From Aquisalinus luteolus (GTDB lineage Bacteria; Pseudomonadota; Alphaproteobacteria; Caulobacterales; Parvularculaceae): a stretch of DNA of 64,000 bases. Under the pieces are notes generated by a model. The model saw only the letters and a program-made list of their open reading frames with translations, did no database searches and had not been told where the DNA came from. The translations under genes and the position numbers were made by a program. The stretch lies in the NCBI RefSeq assembly GCF_009712425.2, contig NZ_VCJR02000001.1, positions 1 to 64,000 on the forward strand, read 5' to 3'. Shown in pieces: positions 32,532 through 40,751 of the stretch (its first letter is position 1; each line of letters opens with the position of its first letter).

Positions 32532-34121
32532 ATGCCTGATCCGTTAATCGTTGACCTGTCGCGGCTGCAATTTGCGCTGACCGCGATGTATCACTTCCTC
32601 TTCGTGCCGCTGACCCTTGGTCTGTCCATCCTGATCGCCATGATGGAGACGGTCTATGTCATGACCGGCAAGACGGTCTGGCGGGAGATGACGAAATTCT
32701 GGGGTGTCCTGTTCGGCATCAACTTCGCCCTCGGCGTTGCCACCGGCATCACCATGGAATTCCAGTTCGGCATGAACTGGGCGTTCTACTCGCATTATGT
32801 CGGTGACGTGTTCGGCGCGCCGCTGGCGATCGAGGGACTGATGGCCTTCTTCCTCGAGGCGACCTTCGTCGGCCTGTTCTTCTTTGGCTGGGACCGCCTG
32901 AAGCCCGTCGCCCACATGACCGTCACCTGGCTGATGGCGCTGGGCACGAACTTCTCGGCCCTGTGGATCCTGATCGCCAATGGCTGGATGCAGAATCCTG
33001 TCGGCTCGGCCTTCAACCCGGACACGATGCGTATGGAAGTGACCGACTTCATGGCCGTATTGTTTAACCCGGTCGCGCAAGCCAAGTTCGTACACACCGT
33101 CAGTGCAGGCTATGTCACCGGCGCGGTCTTCGTGCTCGGCATCTCGGCCTTTTACATGCTGCGCGGTCGGCACATGGAACTGGCCAAGCGCTCCTTTGCC
33201 ATCGCTGCCGCCTTTGGCGTTGCCTCGACCCTGTCGGTGCTCGTCCTTGGCGACGAAAGCGGCTATGCCATTACCGACCATCAGAAGATGAAGCTCGCCG
33301 CCATGGAAGCGATGTGGGAGACGGAAGATGCGCCCGCCGCCTTCACCCTCGTCGGCCTGCCCGACCAGGAAGCGCGGGAGACACATTTCGCCATTCATGT
33401 GCCATGGGTCATGGGCCTGATCGGCACACGCTCCTTCGACACCCAGATCCCCGGCATTTACGACCTTGTCGATCATGCAGAGGAGCGGATCCGCAACGGG
33501 CTCTATGCCTGGGACGCATTGGAGGCGATCAAGGCCGACCGGGCCAGCCCCGCTGCGCGCGAACAGTTTGCGCAGTATCAGGACGATCTTGGCTATGCCA
33601 AGCTGCTGTTGAAATATACGCAGAACCCGATGGAGGCGACGGACCAGGAAATCCGCGCGGCTGCGTGGGATACGGTGCCGCACGTGCCGTCTCTGTTCTT
33701 TACCTTCCGCTTCATGGTGTTGTGCGGCGTCATCCTGCTTGGTCTGTTCGCCGTCGCGCTGTGGAAGATTTCGCGCGAAGACGCCTTGCCACGCTGGCTT
33801 CTGCACCTGTGCGTCTGGTCGATTGCCGTGCCGTGGATCGCCATGGAGCTTGGCTGGTTCGTCGCCGAGTTTGGCCGCCAGCCCTGGGTGATCGAGGGCG
33901 TCTTGCCAACCTTCCTTGCCGCCTCAAACCTGACCCTGCTTGATATCGCCATCACCATCATCGGCTTCACGCTCGTCTATGGCATCCTTGCCGTGATCGA
34001 AGTGCGCCTGATGCTGGCAGCCATCAGCAAGGGCCCGGCTGTTGTCGATGCCATCGACGACCTGGTTCCCGGCATGGGTGAGGGTGGCAATACCGCGCCA
34101 GCCCCGGCCCCTGCAGAATAA
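32532..34121 (+). CDS. cydA: Cytochrome bd ubiquinol oxidase subunit I
   Basis: 529 residues. A nine-helix membrane protein carrying haems b558, b595 and d. CydA features seen: SRLQFALTAMYHFLFVPLTLG at the N-terminus with the conserved His (about 20), HTVSAGYVTGA around 188 with the second haem His, and the GRQPWVIEG signature around 448. The quinol-binding loop is of the long type. RBS AACAGGAG upstream. cydB follows after 19 bases. Confidence 0.96.
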   Translation: MPDPLIVDLSRLQFALTAMYHFLFVPLTLGLSILIAMMETVYVMTGKTVWREMTKFWGVLFGINFALGVATGITMEFQFGMNWAFYSHYVGDVFGAPLAIEGLMAFFLEATFVGLFFFGWDRLKPVAHMTVTWLMALGTNFSALWILIANGWMQNPVGSAFNPDTMRMEVTDFMAVLFNPVAQAKFVHTVSAGYVTGAVFVLGISAFYMLRGRHMELAKRSFAIAAAFGVASTLSVLVLGDESGYAITDHQKMKLAAMEAMWETEDAPAAFTLVGLPDQEARETHFAIHVPWVMGLIGTRSFDTQIPGIYDLVDHAEERIRNGLYAWDALEAIKADRASPAAREQFAQYQDDLGYAKLLLKYTQNPMEATDQEIRAAAWDTVPHVPSLFFTFRFMVLCGVILLGLFAVALWKISREDALPRWLLHLCVWSIAVPWIAMELGWFVAEFGRQPWVIEGVLPTFLAASNLTLLDIAITIIGFTLVYGILAVIEVRLMLAAISKGPAVVDAIDDLVPGMGEGGNTAPAPAPAE

Positions 34122-34140
34122 TCTTTGAGAGGACAAGACA

Positions 34141-35286
34141 ATGCTGTTCGATTATGAAGTACTCAGACTGATCTGGTGGGCACTGCTTGGCATCCTGCTG
34201 ATCGGGTTCGCCGTTACAGACGGCTTCGACATGGGCGCAGCGGCGCTGATGCCCATCATCGGCAAGAAGGATGAAGAGCGCCGGGTCATCATCAACACGG
34301 TCGGTCCGGTGTGGGAAGGTAACCAGGTCTGGTTCATTCTCGGCGGTGGCGCGATCTTCGCTGCCTGGCCGGCGCTCTATGCCCTGTCTTTCTCGGGCTT
34401 CTACCTTGCCATGTTCATCGTCCTGTTCGCCCTCATCCTGCGGCCCGTCGCGTTCAAATACCGCTCCAAGCGGGAAGGGAAAGCATGGCGGCGCAATTGG
34501 GACTGGGCGCTGTTCATCTCTGGTGCCGTGCCGCCCGTCATCTTCGGTGTTGCTGTCGGCAATGCCATGATCGGCGTGCCGTTTCACTATACGGACGAAC
34601 TGCGCCCGATCTATGAAGGCAACCTCTTCGGCCTCTTGAACCCTGCGGCCCTGTTCTGCGGCATCGTCTCCATCGCGATGATCCTGATGCATGGCGCGGC
34701 GTGGATCGTGCTGAAAACGCAAGGCGATATTGCCACCCGCGCACGCAAGATCGGCTTTTATGCTGCCCTTGTCAGCATCGCGCTGTTCGCCCTTGGCGGG
34801 GTCATCCTGTCGCTCGGATGGTTCGGCGGCTATGCCCTGACCAGCACGGCGGACTGGGCTGGCCCGAGCTTCCCGCTCGCCAAGTCGGTCGAGGTCGCCC
34901 GTGGCGCATGGCTGGCCAACTACATCAACGTGCCGCTGCTCGCGATCGTGCCAGCGCTTGGGTTCGTCGGTCTGGCCGGTGCCGCGTTCGGCTTCAAGGC
35001 CGGGGGCGTTGAGCGGTTGACGCTGCTGGCATCGGGTACGGGTGTTGCTTTCATCATCGCCACGGTGGGCGTGACCATGTTCCCGTTCATCCTGCCCTCG
35101 ACGATCATGCCTGATCACTCGCTGATGGTCTTTGATGCCTCCAGCAGCCGCAACACCCTGCGCAACATGCTGATCGCCGTTATCATCTTCCTGCCGCTGA
35201 TCCTTGGGTACACCGCCTGGGTGTTCCACGTCATGCGCGGCAAGGTGACCGAAGACGGCATCGCCAAATCCTCACACGCTTACTGA
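34141..35286 (+). CDS. cydB: Cytochrome bd ubiquinol oxidase subunit II
   Basis: 381 residues with about eight to nine membrane helices. It has the CydB N-terminal signature FDYEVLRLIWWALLGILLIG and TDGFDMGAA, then PVWEGNQVWFILGGGA. The structural partner of CydA. It is flanked by cydA (19-base gap) and a tiny cydX (13-base gap), the standard cydABX operon. Confidence 0.96.
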   Translation: MLFDYEVLRLIWWALLGILLIGFAVTDGFDMGAAALMPIIGKKDEERRVIINTVGPVWEGNQVWFILGGGAIFAAWPALYALSFSGFYLAMFIVLFALILRPVAFKYRSKREGKAWRRNWDWALFISGAVPPVIFGVAVGNAMIGVPFHYTDELRPIYEGNLFGLLNPAALFCGIVSIAMILMHGAAWIVLKTQGDIATRARKIGFYAALVSIALFALGGVILSLGWFGGYALTSTADWAGPSFPLAKSVEVARGAWLANYINVPLLAIVPALGFVGLAGAAFGFKAGGVERLTLLASGTGVAFIIATVGVTMFPFILPSTIMPDHSLMVFDASSSRNTLRNMLIAVIIFLPLILGYTAWVFHVMRGKVTEDGIAKSSHAY

Positions 35287-35299
35287 AAGGACGACCCCC

Positions 35300-35434
35300 A
35301 TGTGGTATTTTGCCTGGATACTGGGCCTCGGTCTCGCCGCAACGGTCGGCATCCTCAACGCGCTCTGGTTCGAGCTGAAATCAACGCGTGACGATGAAAA
35401 GCCGGGCCCGGATATAGCCCCTCAACCGGAATAG
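35300..35434 (+). CDS. cydX: Cytochrome bd oxidase small subunit CydX
   Basis: 44-residue protein. One N-terminal membrane helix (MWYFAWILGLGLAATVGIL) with the CydX core WYFAWILG, then a charged tail (FELKSTRDDEKPGPD). CydX is needed for stable, active cytochrome bd. It sits 13 bases after cydB with AAGGACG as ribosome-binding site. The MWYFxWxLG start and position make the call secure despite its size. Confidence 0.9.
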   Translation: MWYFAWILGLGLAATVGILNALWFELKSTRDDEKPGPDIAPQPE

Positions 35435-35447
35435 GAAGTTTCCCTCC

Positions 35448-35468
35448 GAAAAGAGCCGGTCAACCGGC
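35448..35468 (-). terminator. Probable terminator of fnr
   Basis: On the minus strand GCCGG-TTGA-CCGGC followed by TCTTTTC. It overlaps the fnr stop codon and lies between the convergent cydX and fnr. Short stem and short T run; moderate support. Confidence 0.45.
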
Positions 35469-36179
35469 CAGTTCGAATGCCTCTCCCAACTCCACATACC
35501 GGCCGGACACTGTCTTCAGGTGTCCGGTCTTTTTCAGTTTGGCGAAGGTGCGGCTGAGGGTTTCCATGCGCAGGCCCAGATAGTCGGCAATGTCCTGGCG
35601 TGGCATGGACAGGTAAATGCGCGGCGAGAACCGGTCCTCCCCGCGCCGGGCGCGCCCGACCAGCTTCAGGAAGCTCAGTACCCGTTCCTCCGCCGTGTTC
35701 TTGCCCAGCAGGACGATATGGTCCTGCGCCTTGGCAAGCTCGCTGGAGCCGCGGGCGATCAGGCGGTCCTTGATGCCGGGGTGCTTCTCGCTCATCTGGT
35801 CGAGGAAGTTATGGGCAAAGCTGCAGACGAGCGAGGGCTCCAGCGCTTCTGCCGTATAGGAACTGTCGGTCCGGCTCATGCCGACGAAATCGCCCGGGAA
35901 CATGAACCCGGTAATCTGGCGGCGGCCATCTTCCAGCATCCGCACGAGGCGGAAGGTGCCGCTGACGATGACGTTGAGATGGGTGACGGGCTCGCCCTCG
36001 GTGGCGATGGCATGGCCTTCCTTGACCGAATGATGGGCCATGGTCCTGGAGATGGAACGGATTTCCTCCTCGCTCATCTCCGCGCAGATCGACTGCGGGC
36101 GCACATCACACAGCGAGCAGAAATTCATCGCCCCTATATTCTTGCCGCAATGTATCTCTGGTTTGTCTGTCCCTTGCAT
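35460..36179 (-). CDS. fnrL: Fnr/FnrL-type oxygen-sensing regulator
   Basis: 239-residue Crp/Fnr protein. N-terminal cysteines C21, C24 and C32 (CxxCx7C, the FnrL spacing) with C119 (SLVCSF) can hold an oxygen-labile [4Fe-4S] cluster. The effector domain is followed by a HTH with recognition helix RMETLSRTF, carrying the E..SR residues that read TTGA half-sites. Likely regulator of the boxes at 32453 and 37606. Neighbours are hemN upstream and cydABX downstream, a coherent low-oxygen group. Confidence 0.92.
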   Translation of the reverse strand: MQGTDKPEIHCGKNIGAMNFCSLCDVRPQSICAEMSEEEIRSISRTMAHHSVKEGHAIATEGEPVTHLNVIVSGTFRLVRMLEDGRRQITGFMFPGDFVGMSRTDSSYTAEALEPSLVCSFAHNFLDQMSEKHPGIKDRLIARGSSELAKAQDHIVLLGKNTAEERVLSFLKLVGRARRGEDRFSPRIYLSMPRQDIADYLGLRMETLSRTFAKLKKTGHLKTVSGRYVELGEAFELAG

Positions 36180-36225
36180 TGGGGCAGGTTAGGCAATTCG
36201 GACCACAATTGCCAGAGCGGCAAAA

Positions 36226-37572
36226 TCACACGGCTGTTGAAAGTCGCGAGCCGCTTTCCTGCACTGCCGGATCGAATATGGCGGCGACAACCCGCGATAA
36301 CAGCCGCGCTTCGGGCTCTATGGTCAGACGGTCGCCTGACAGGTGCACCAGCCCGTCGCGATGCAAGGGGGCGAGCCGGTCCATCAGGCTTTCCATCGCC
36401 GCTTCGTCGCTGTCGGTGATATTGAAATAGTCGGCGAGACAGGCCGCGTGGCGGCACAACAGGCCATGAATCCAGTCGCCGACAAGGCGCTGTTCCGGCG
36501 TGCTGACAATGCCCCGGCTCGTCGCCCACTGGCTGTCGCGCAGCTTTTTCGAGTAGGTGGTGATCGACTTGTCGTTCTGGGCATGGACGCCGTGGACGGA
36601 GCTGATGGCACTGGGGCCAAGGCCGATGACGCTGCGTGCGGGGTCCTCGGTGAAGCCCTGGAAATTCCGGTTCAGGCGCGCAGTGCTGTCCGCTCGCGCG
36701 ATTGCAGTGTGCGGCAGGGCGAAATGATCGAACCCGATCCGGCGATAGCCTGCGGCGGCCAGCGTTTCCGCGCCAAGCTCTGCAAGGGCGGAGCGTTCGG
36801 CCCGACCCGGCAATTCAGCGTCATCAATCAGCCGCTGATGGCGCAGCCGCTCCGGCAGGTGGGCATAGCCGAACAGCGAAACCCGGTCGGGGGCGAGGCT
36901 GAGGGTCTTGCGCAGGGTTTCCCTGAAAGTGCGCTCGTCCTGGCGCGGCAAGCCGTATAGCAGGTCGAAGCTGATATCGCCGATCCCGCTCTGGCGCATC
37001 GCGGCGACGCAGTCATGCACCAGCTCATAGGGCTGGATGCGGTTGATTGCGGCCTGCACGAACGGGTCGAAATCCTGAACGCCAATGCTCATCCGGGTTA
37101 TGCCGATGCGGGCGAGGTTCGCGATGCTGTCGGGCGAGGAAAGCCGTGGGTCCAGCTCGATCGCGACGGGTGTACCGTCGGTCAGGCCAAAGGCGTTCTC
37201 GATCTCGTCGAGGATGGTGATGAGGTCTTCCGCGTGGAGGAAATTCGGGGTGCCGCCGCCGAAATGCAGCTGCGAGGTGCGCCCGCGCCCGCCAAGCTCC
37301 GCTGCGACCTGATGGATTTCGGTTTTCAGGGCATCCATGTATGGCTTCGTGCGCTCATACCGGTTTTCGACCCGCATATTGCAGCCGCAATACCAGCACA
37401 GCTGCTTGCAGAAGGGCACATGGATATAGAGCGAGACCGGCTCATAGGGGGCTATCTCACGCAGGGCATGGCGATAGGGCGCGGCGTCCATCGGCCCGAA
37501 GAACAGCGCCGAGGGATAGCTGGTATAGCGCGGGACGGATTGGTCCAGATATTTCTTCCAGGCTTCCTTCAT
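36226..37572 (-). CDS. hemN: Oxygen-independent coproporphyrinogen III oxidase HemN
   Basis: 448 residues from ATG 37572 (MKEAWKKYLDQ). The open frame runs further upstream, but this start gives normal HemN length. Radical-SAM motif C55-x3-C59-x2-C62 (PFCKQLCWYCGC), then the FGGGTPNFL stretch, and a C-terminal HemN domain (GIVSTPEQRL..DWIHGLLC). It converts coproporphyrinogen III to protoporphyrinogen IX without oxygen, in haem synthesis. An FNR-type box lies 34 bases upstream of the start. Confidence 0.94.
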   Translation of the reverse strand: MKEAWKKYLDQSVPRYTSYPSALFFGPMDAAPYRHALREIAPYEPVSLYIHVPFCKQLCWYCGCNMRVENRYERTKPYMDALKTEIHQVAAELGGRGRTSQLHFGGGTPNFLHAEDLITILDEIENAFGLTDGTPVAIELDPRLSSPDSIANLARIGITRMSIGVQDFDPFVQAAINRIQPYELVHDCVAAMRQSGIGDISFDLLYGLPRQDERTFRETLRKTLSLAPDRVSLFGYAHLPERLRHQRLIDDAELPGRAERSALAELGAETLAAAGYRRIGFDHFALPHTAIARADSTARLNRNFQGFTEDPARSVIGLGPSAISSVHGVHAQNDKSITTYSKKLRDSQWATSRGIVSTPEQRLVGDWIHGLLCRHAACLADYFNITDSDEAAMESLMDRLAPLHRDGLVHLSGDRLTIEPEARLLSRVVAAIFDPAVQESGSRLSTAV

Positions 37573-37605
37573 GGTGCGACCATGGCAGCCGCGATGGCAA
37601 GCGGA

Positions 37606-37619
37606 ATGACCTAGGTCAA
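37606..37619. promoter_or_regulatory. FNR-type box upstream of hemN
   Basis: ATGACCTAGGTCAA: the inner palindrome TGACCTAGGTCA is perfect, and it fits TTGA-N6-TCAA with one mismatch. It lies between divergent hemN (start 37572) and the ROK gene (start 37676). Confidence 0.6.
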
Positions 37620-37675
37620 AATCCTTGTTGTGGTGGGGTGTGCGGTCTATCCCTGACAGGCAAGGAGATGGAAGC

Positions 37676-38587
37676 ATGGGCGATAAACTGTATGGCGGGA
37701 TAGAGGCTGGCGGCACGAAATTTGTCTGTGCCGCAGGTTCGGGGCCGGACGACATCCGGCATACGCTCAACATCCCCACTACCGCACCCGAAGAGACCTT
37801 CGCTGCCTGCCGCGCATTTTTCGATCGTGTAATCGATGAGGAGGGGCCGATGGCAGGTCTCGGCATCGCCGCTTTCGGGCCGGTGAATGTCGACGCGGCA
37901 TCGGCTCAGTACGGCATCGTTGGCCGCACGCCAAAGCCCGGCTGGCCAGGCGCGAGCTACCTGCAGGCCTTTTCCGGCTATGGCGTGCCGGTGAAGGTCA
38001 GCTCCGATGTCAGCGGCGCGGCGCTGGGTGAATATCTTGCCCAAGTCCGGGTGGGTGCGGGGCAGGGTGCCCGGTCACTGGCCTATGTCACCGTGGGCAC
38101 CGGCATAGGTGCCGGGCTGGTGGCGGAAGGCAAGGTCCTTCAGGGCACGTCCCATTACGAGTTCGGCCACATCTATCCGCCGCGCCATGCGGATGACCCG
38201 TTCGCCGGGCGCTGTCCCTATCATGGGGCGTGCCTGGAAGGTCTTGCCAGCGGCCCGGCGATAATGGACCGCTGGGGCAAGTCGCTGTCGGAATTGCCGG
38301 ACGATCACGTCGCCCACGAGATCGAGGCGTTCTATCTCGCCCATCTCGCCGTGGTCATCACGCTGACCCACATGCCGGAAAAGATCATCTATGGCGGCGG
38401 TGTGATGAAAACGCCGGGCCTGATCGACCGTGTGCGGCGGAAAACGGTTGAGCTGCTGAACGCTTATGCCGACGGGCCATCAGCGGGGGACATGGATGTC
38501 TATATCGTGCCGCCGGGCCTGCCGGATGTGTCGGGCATTGCCGGGGCGCTGGCGCTGGCCCGTCAGGCGGTTGAAAACGCAGGCTGA
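37676..38587 (+). CDS. ROK-family sugar kinase, fructokinase-like
   Basis: 303 residues from ATG 37676 with AAGGAG upstream; the longer frame adds 17 unlikely residues. ATP-binding GIEAGGTK (8-15), then VTVGTGIGAGLV, and the ROK zinc motif region HYEFGHIYPPRH..CPYHGACLEG. The CPYHGACLEGLASGP pattern matches bacterial fructokinases of the ROK family. It phosphorylates a hexose in the cytoplasm. It shares its upstream gap with hemN; a metabolic link is not evident. It converges on flgI with a 1-base gap. Confidence 0.88.
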   Translation: MGDKLYGGIEAGGTKFVCAAGSGPDDIRHTLNIPTTAPEETFAACRAFFDRVIDEEGPMAGLGIAAFGPVNVDAASAQYGIVGRTPKPGWPGASYLQAFSGYGVPVKVSSDVSGAALGEYLAQVRVGAGQGARSLAYVTVGTGIGAGLVAEGKVLQGTSHYEFGHIYPPRHADDPFAGRCPYHGACLEGLASGPAIMDRWGKSLSELPDDHVAHEIEAFYLAHLAVVITLTHMPEKIIYGGGVMKTPGLIDRVRRKTVELLNAYADGPSAGDMDVYIVPPGLPDVSGIAGALALARQAVENAG

Positions 38588-38588
38588 A

Positions 38589-39713
38589 TTACTGCAGCAC
38601 CAGTTCCGCGTGGAGGGCGCCGGCCGTCTTCATCGTCTTCAGGATGTCGATCATCTCGCGCGGGGAGACGCCGAGCGCATTGAGGCCGGAGACGAGGTCG
38701 GACAGGGTCACGTTCTGCTGCACCGTCGCGATATTGCCGGGGCCGGTCTCGAACACGTCAACCGTGGTACGCGGGACCACGATGGTCTCGCCATTGCGCG
38801 AGAACGGGTTCGGCTGGGAGACGACCGGCGTCTCGGTAATGCGGATCGACAAATTCCCCTGGCTGACGGCGACGGTGGAAACCGTGACGTCCGCCCCCAG
38901 AACGATGGTGCCGGAGCGCTGGTCGATGACGACGCGGGCCTTCTGGGCCGGCTGCAGGGTAATGTTCTCGATACGGCTGATCAGGCGCGCCGGGTCGACA
39001 CCGTCTGCCAGCGACAGCTCGACCGTACCGGCATCCATCATCCGCGCGATGGGCGCGCCGGAAGACTGGTTGATCGCGGTCTCGACACGTTCTGCGGTGG
39101 TGAAGTCCGGATCGCGCAGGGCGAGACGAATGCGCGGCATCTGGGCGAAATTGAACTCGATTTCCTTTTCCACGAAGGCGCCGCCCGGGATCGTGCCTGC
39201 GGTCGGCACGCCCTCGACGACTGACTCTGCATCGCCCTCTGCCTTGAAGCCTGAGACGAGGACCGAGCCTTGGGCAACCGCATAGATCTGGTTGTCGGCG
39301 GCGTTAAGCGGCGTCATGACCAGCGTGCCGCCCGACAGCGACTTGGCATCGCCGATGGAGGAAACGGTGACGTCGATGCGCGAACCCCGGCGGGAAAACG
39401 GCGGCAGCTCTGCGGTGACCAGCACGGCAGCGACGTTGTTCGGACGGAAATCCTCGCCTTGTACGTTGACGCCGAGGCGTTCAAGAATGTTGGCGAGAGC
39501 CTCTTCCGTATAGGGAGAGTTGCGCAGCGTATCGCCCGTGCCGTTGAGACCGATGACAAGGCCATAACCGACGAGGTCGTTGCCGCGCACGCCTTCCACA
39601 TCCACGAGATCCTTCAGCCGCACATCGGCGCTGGCGGGCGACAGGGCTGTAATGCACGCGCCAATCGCGAGGGTGAGGGCGGCTGCTGCTCTTTTCATCA
39701 TGGTGATGCTCAT
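38589..39713 (-). CDS. flgI: Flagellar P-ring protein FlgI
   Basis: 374 residues with a Sec signal (KRAAAALTLAIGACITALSPASA). Family marks: VRLKDLVDVEGVRGNDLVGYGLVIGLNGTGD at the mature start (residue positions about 30-60), SIGDAKSLSGGTLVMTPL in the middle, and SDLVSGLNALGVSPREMIDILK at the end. It forms the periplasmic P ring around the rod. Last gene of the leftward flgE-flgK-flgL-flgI run. Start could be the later MM at 39701/39698. Confidence 0.95.
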   Translation of the reverse strand: MSITMMKRAAAALTLAIGACITALSPASADVRLKDLVDVEGVRGNDLVGYGLVIGLNGTGDTLRNSPYTEEALANILERLGVNVQGEDFRPNNVAAVLVTAELPPFSRRGSRIDVTVSSIGDAKSLSGGTLVMTPLNAADNQIYAVAQGSVLVSGFKAEGDAESVVEGVPTAGTIPGGAFVEKEIEFNFAQMPRIRLALRDPDFTTAERVETAINQSSGAPIARMMDAGTVELSLADGVDPARLISRIENITLQPAQKARVVIDQRSGTIVLGADVTVSTVAVSQGNLSIRITETPVVSQPNPFSRNGETIVVPRTTVDVFETGPGNIATVQQNVTLSDLVSGLNALGVSPREMIDILKTMKTAGALHAELVLQ

Positions 39714-39742
39714 ATTGTGGTTCGTGTGCCGGTTAAAGTTGG

Positions 39743-40750
39743 CTAGCGGATAAAGTTGGTCAGGTTCAGGGCGGAGAGGCGGGAGGTGAGCAGGTAGCTA
39801 GTCTCCAGCTGTGTCTCCAGCTGTTTCAGTTCAGTAGCCGCTTCATACTGGTCGCGGCCGACAAGGGTCTGGTAGACGGCGCTGAGAACCGTGCGCTCAT
39901 GGCTGTCATTGTCGACACTCTTCTCAATGGCGCCGAGTGTAACGCCGAGCCTGGCTTCCATATCGAGAATACCGGCGCGGCCGACCTCAAGGCTGTCGAT
40001 CCCTGCCGTGACCACGGTGCGATAATCAGTGCCAGGCTGCGCCATCGGCAGCGACTTGTTGGCCGCCAGCACGGCGAGGCCGCGGATCGTGTCTTTAATC
40101 GCCTGATCATCCGCCTTCACCGTATAATCGACACGGGTACCGTTGCCGAGCACGAGGCTGGAGGCGTTGTTCGCGCCGCCCTGATAGATATTGGTCTGGA
40201 ACCCGCCTGCCGGATCGTTGAAATAGGTATCGAGCGCGGCGTTGACGACCGCCGGATCGCTGGACGACATGATGATCGCCTCGACATCGGCGAGCAGGTC
40301 CTGCGCGGAGGAAAGCGGCGCAGTCTGTGCCGCATCACCGGAGAAGAGGGTGCGATTTCCCTGGCTGACATTGAGCATGGAGAAGACGCTTTCCAGCGCT
40401 ACTTCAGCCTCGCTGGCGATTGTCCGCATACCGGTTGAATCGCCGGAATCGACCATAGTCAGCGCCCGCGCGCCGATATCGTCGAACGCGCCGCGCACAT
40501 TGCCGAGGGAGGTGACCATCGTCTCGACACGGGCCGAGACGAGCCCGTAGAGCCCGATGCGGCTGTCGATGTCGTTGAGGCCTTTCTTGATCAGGTTCGC
40601 CTCGCCGATCTTTGCGCCGGTGGCGGCGGGGATGTCGGCGTGCTTGCCGGTCACGGCTTCGAGCGAAGCATCCTGCATGCGCGCACGCATCTCTGTCGTC
40701 GCCTGGTTCATGCGCGTATAGGTCAGAAGATTAGGCACGCCCTTGATCAT
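39743..40750 (-). CDS. flgL: Flagellar hook-filament junction protein FlgL
   Basis: 335 residues, flagellin-like. The N-terminal coiled coil (NLLTYTRMNQATTEMRARMQ) and C-terminal coiled coil (LKQLETQLETSYLLTSRLSALNLTNFI as two pieces) match HAP3. It forms the second junction ring between hook and filament. It starts one base after the flgK stop, so is translated with flgK. The C-terminal LSALNLTNFIR is the usual FlgL ending. Confidence 0.9.
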   Translation of the reverse strand: MIKGVPNLLTYTRMNQATTEMRARMQDASLEAVTGKHADIPAATGAKIGEANLIKKGLNDIDSRIGLYGLVSARVETMVTSLGNVRGAFDDIGARALTMVDSGDSTGMRTIASEAEVALESVFSMLNVSQGNRTLFSGDAAQTAPLSSAQDLLADVEAIIMSSSDPAVVNAALDTYFNDPAGGFQTNIYQGGANNASSLVLGNGTRVDYTVKADDQAIKDTIRGLAVLAANKSLPMAQPGTDYRTVVTAGIDSLEVGRAGILDMEARLGVTLGAIEKSVDNDSHERTVLSAVYQTLVGRDQYEAATELKQLETQLETSYLLTSRLSALNLTNFIR

Positions 40751-40751
40751 C

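Noticed and set aside
34024-35229. 401-codon antisense frame over cydB
   Set aside because: cydB is certain; the antisense product is a His/Arg/Gln/Asp-rich shadow of membrane-protein codons.
36226-37866. Longer 546-residue reading of hemN
   Set aside because: The extra 98 N-terminal residues run across the FNR box and the ROK start region and are not part of HemN proteins; the ATG at 37572 gives the normal length.
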